From: Rhizobium sp. Root1220
GTDB taxonomy: Bacteria > Pseudomonadota > Alphaproteobacteria > Rhizobiales > Rhizobiaceae
Direction: 5' to 3'
Length of the DNA: 64,000 nt
Assembly (NCBI RefSeq): GCF_001426265.1
Contig: NZ_LMDG01000007.1
Coordinates: 46,558-110,557, forward strand
Shown: piece after piece, positions 62,569-64,000 of the stretch
Layout of the letters: every line of letters begins with the position of its first letter
How positions within the stretch are numbered: position 1 is the first letter of the stretch
Made by a program: the position numbers and the translations under genes
Notes under the pieces: model-generated
The model's database searches: none
What the model saw: only the letters and a program-made list of their open reading frames with translations
What the model was told of the DNA's origin: nothing

Positions 62569-63813
62569 ATGATGATCCCACCCTTTCTCTCCATCGACCC
62601 GGCCACGCGCCACGTATCCCTCGACGCCCGCGATCCGGCATTCTACGGCAATCCGAATGCTGTCTACGCCGCATTGCATGCCCATTGTCCCACCTTTTAC
62701 TGGAAACAGCAGAAGCAGTGGTTCTTTACCGGCTACGAGCATGTGAACGGCCTGCTTCGCGACCGGCGTTTCGGTCGGCAGATTCTACACATTGCCTCGC
62801 GCGAAGATCTTGGGCTTCCCGAACCCGATCAGCATGTGGCGAACTTCGATCTGGCGGAACGATTTTCCCTGCTCGAGCTCGAGCCGCCGGAACACACGCG
62901 CCTTCGAACCCTCGTCAACCGTGCCTTTGTCTCGCGACACGTCGAGAAAATGAAGCCGGAGCTTGCTGAGCTCGCAAACAGGCTGATCGATGATTTCGAG
63001 AAGGCCGGCGAGGTCGAGCTGCTTTCGGCGTTTGCCGACATCGTTCCGGTGACGATGATTGCCCGCATGATCGGCATCCCGGAGGAGATGGGGCCGCAAC
63101 TCCTGAAATGGTCGCACGCGTATATCCGCATGTACCTCTTCGGCCGAACGAGGGAAGATGAAGACGGTGCGGAAACGGCCGCAAAGGAGTTTTCCGACTA
63201 CGTGAAGACCGTTATCGCCGAGCGTCGCGCCAATCCTCGGGACGACCTCCTGACACACATGATCCACACGGAGCACAAAGGTCAGTATCTATCGGAGGAC
63301 GAGCTTGTTTCGACGACGATCGTGTTGCTCAATGCCGGCCATGAGGCGACCGTGCATCAGATCGGAAACTCGGTTCGTGTCATTCTGGAGAGCGGCTACG
63401 ATCCGCGCGAGCTTTTCACGGATGAAGCGTCCACCGAACGGACGATCGAAGAATCACTGCGCATCGGCGCACCGGTGCATATCTTCCAACGTTGGGCCTT
63501 GGAGGACGTCGAGGTCGACGGCATCGCTTTCAAGCGCGGCGACAAGGTCAGCCTTATCCTTGCCGCGGCCAATCTCGATCCGGCGAAGTTCAGCGAACCT
63601 CTCAGCTTCAAACCAAGCCGCAACGAAGCACCGAACCTCTCCTTCGGCGCCGGCATCCACTTCTGCATCGGCGCGCCGCTCGCGCGGCTGGAACTGAACA
63701 TCGTTCTGCCGATCCTGTTCGAGCGGCTCCCAGGTTTGCGATTGGCAAGGACGCCCTCGGTCAAGGACGTCTATCATTTTCATGGACTGGATCGTTTGGA
63801 CCTCGCATGGTGA
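62569..63813 (+). CDS. cytochrome P450
   Basis: A 414-residue soluble P450. The I-helix oxygen-binding segment is LLNAGHEATVHQIG, the K-helix ExxR is EESLRIG, and the haem-ligand loop is FGAGIHFCIGAPLARLE with the axial cysteine. Length and soluble N-terminus match bacterial class I P450s that need separate ferredoxin partners; none is adjacent. The substrate is unknown. It starts 55 bases after the cyclase gene (second ATG at 62572 equally possible). Confidence 0.93.
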   Translation: MMIPPFLSIDPATRHVSLDARDPAFYGNPNAVYAALHAHCPTFYWKQQKQWFFTGYEHVNGLLRDRRFGRQILHIASREDLGLPEPDQHVANFDLAERFSLLELEPPEHTRLRTLVNRAFVSRHVEKMKPELAELANRLIDDFEKAGEVELLSAFADIVPVTMIARMIGIPEEMGPQLLKWSHAYIRMYLFGRTREDEDGAETAAKEFSDYVKTVIAERRANPRDDLLTHMIHTEHKGQYLSEDELVSTTIVLLNAGHEATVHQIGNSVRVILESGYDPRELFTDEASTERTIEESLRIGAPVHIFQRWALEDVEVDGIAFKRGDKVSLILAAANLDPAKFSEPLSFKPSRNEAPNLSFGAGIHFCIGAPLARLELNIVLPILFERLPGLRLARTPSVKDVYHFHGLDRLDLAW

Positions 63814-63850
63814 GGCGAGCCGCCAGCGCGTGACAACCGCAACACCAGCG

Positions 63851-63876
63851 CCTAGAGCCTAGAGCCTAGAGCCTAG
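63851..63876. repeat. tandem 7-base repeat ending in CTAG
   Basis: CCTAGAG occurs three times in tandem followed by a partial CCTAG. It sits between the P450 gene and the transposase. IS701-family elements insert at YTAR sites such as CTAG, so this repeat offers several preferred target sites and the last CTAG may be the insertion point. Confidence 0.7.
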
Positions 63877-63948
63877 CACTACTTTGGCAGATTAACCGGC
63901 GGTTAACGATGATCGGCCATCTTTGGCACCTCAAAAGGGGTGCGGTGG

Positions 63949-64000
63949 ATGGTGGATCAGGATATTGCACTGACGGATTGGCTGAAGCCGTTCGTTGAGA
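63949..64000 (+). mobile_element. start of an IS701-family transposase (truncated by window end)
   Basis: The frame starting MVDQDIALTDWLKPFVE runs off the right edge. It matches, from memory, the N-terminus of IS701-family (DDE) transposases common in rhizobia. The element's left end is likely just after CTAG at 63873-63876. Only 17 residues are visible, so the family call is provisional. An interrupted palindrome TTAA-CCGGCGG-TTAA (63892-63906) lies in the leader. Confidence 0.6.

Noticed and set aside
63892..63906. TTAA-N7-TTAA as a CtrA site
   Set aside because: It lies inside a probable insertion sequence leader and is largely palindromic, so it is more likely part of the element.

Overview
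The window is a gene-dense, high-GC bacterial chromosome segment whose gene content and order point to an alphaproteobacterium of the Rhizobiaceae (Rhizobium/Sinorhizobium/Ensifer group): pleD-divK, a complex I operon continuing into birA, RNase J, methylmalonyl-CoA epimerase and proS, a 440-residue ProS, alphaproteobacterial GTTC-N7-GTTC LexA boxes, and DUF families common in rhizobia. The genus cannot be fixed from this sequence alone. Apart from an insertion-sequence fragment at the extreme right end, it reads as core chromosome.

Layout. 1-4.4 kb: metal-dependent hydrolase (partial), ruvX, two small membrane proteins, a TetR regulator, and a GNAT/AidB-like acyl-CoA dehydrogenase pair. 4.6-8.7 kb: pyrB with a dihydroorotase-like partner that has lost most metal ligands, then plsY and dprA. 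8.7-16.4 kb: a 59-residue conserved-looking protein, topA, rnr, a DUF983 protein, an MFS transporter and rpmG. 16.4-22.7 kb: a candidate structured RNA, pleD-divK (cell-cycle signalling), DUF3572 and HAD-like proteins, SOS-linked dinB, and an L,D-transpeptidase.

22.7-50 kb is one long minus-strand series, read from right to left: nuoA-N (with two accessory genes inside), birA, rnj, mce, a DUF1467 protein, proS, lolC/E, lolD, a 28-residue membrane peptide and dnaE. A plus-strand sRNA lies beside proS. 50.4-50.6 kb: two tRNA-Asp genes. 50.8-55.2 kb: cupin, DUF3833, aldo/keto reductase and a secreted phytase/phosphatase-like protein with a Pho box. 55.3-60.9 kb: proteostasis cluster hup, lon, clpX, clpP. 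61.2-64 kb: membrane diguanylate cyclase, cytochrome P450, and the start of an IS701-like transposase.

The most interesting item is the 28-codon membrane-peptide gene at 26304-26390. It has a strong ribosome site, its own hairpin, and a perfect LexA box (GTTC-N7-GTTC) abutting a TTGACA -35 element; a CtrA-type TTAA-N7-TTAA site lies 50 bases further upstream. This architecture resembles a SidA-type SOS division inhibitor. A second perfect LexA box sits at the dinB start, so the window holds two members of the SOS regulon.
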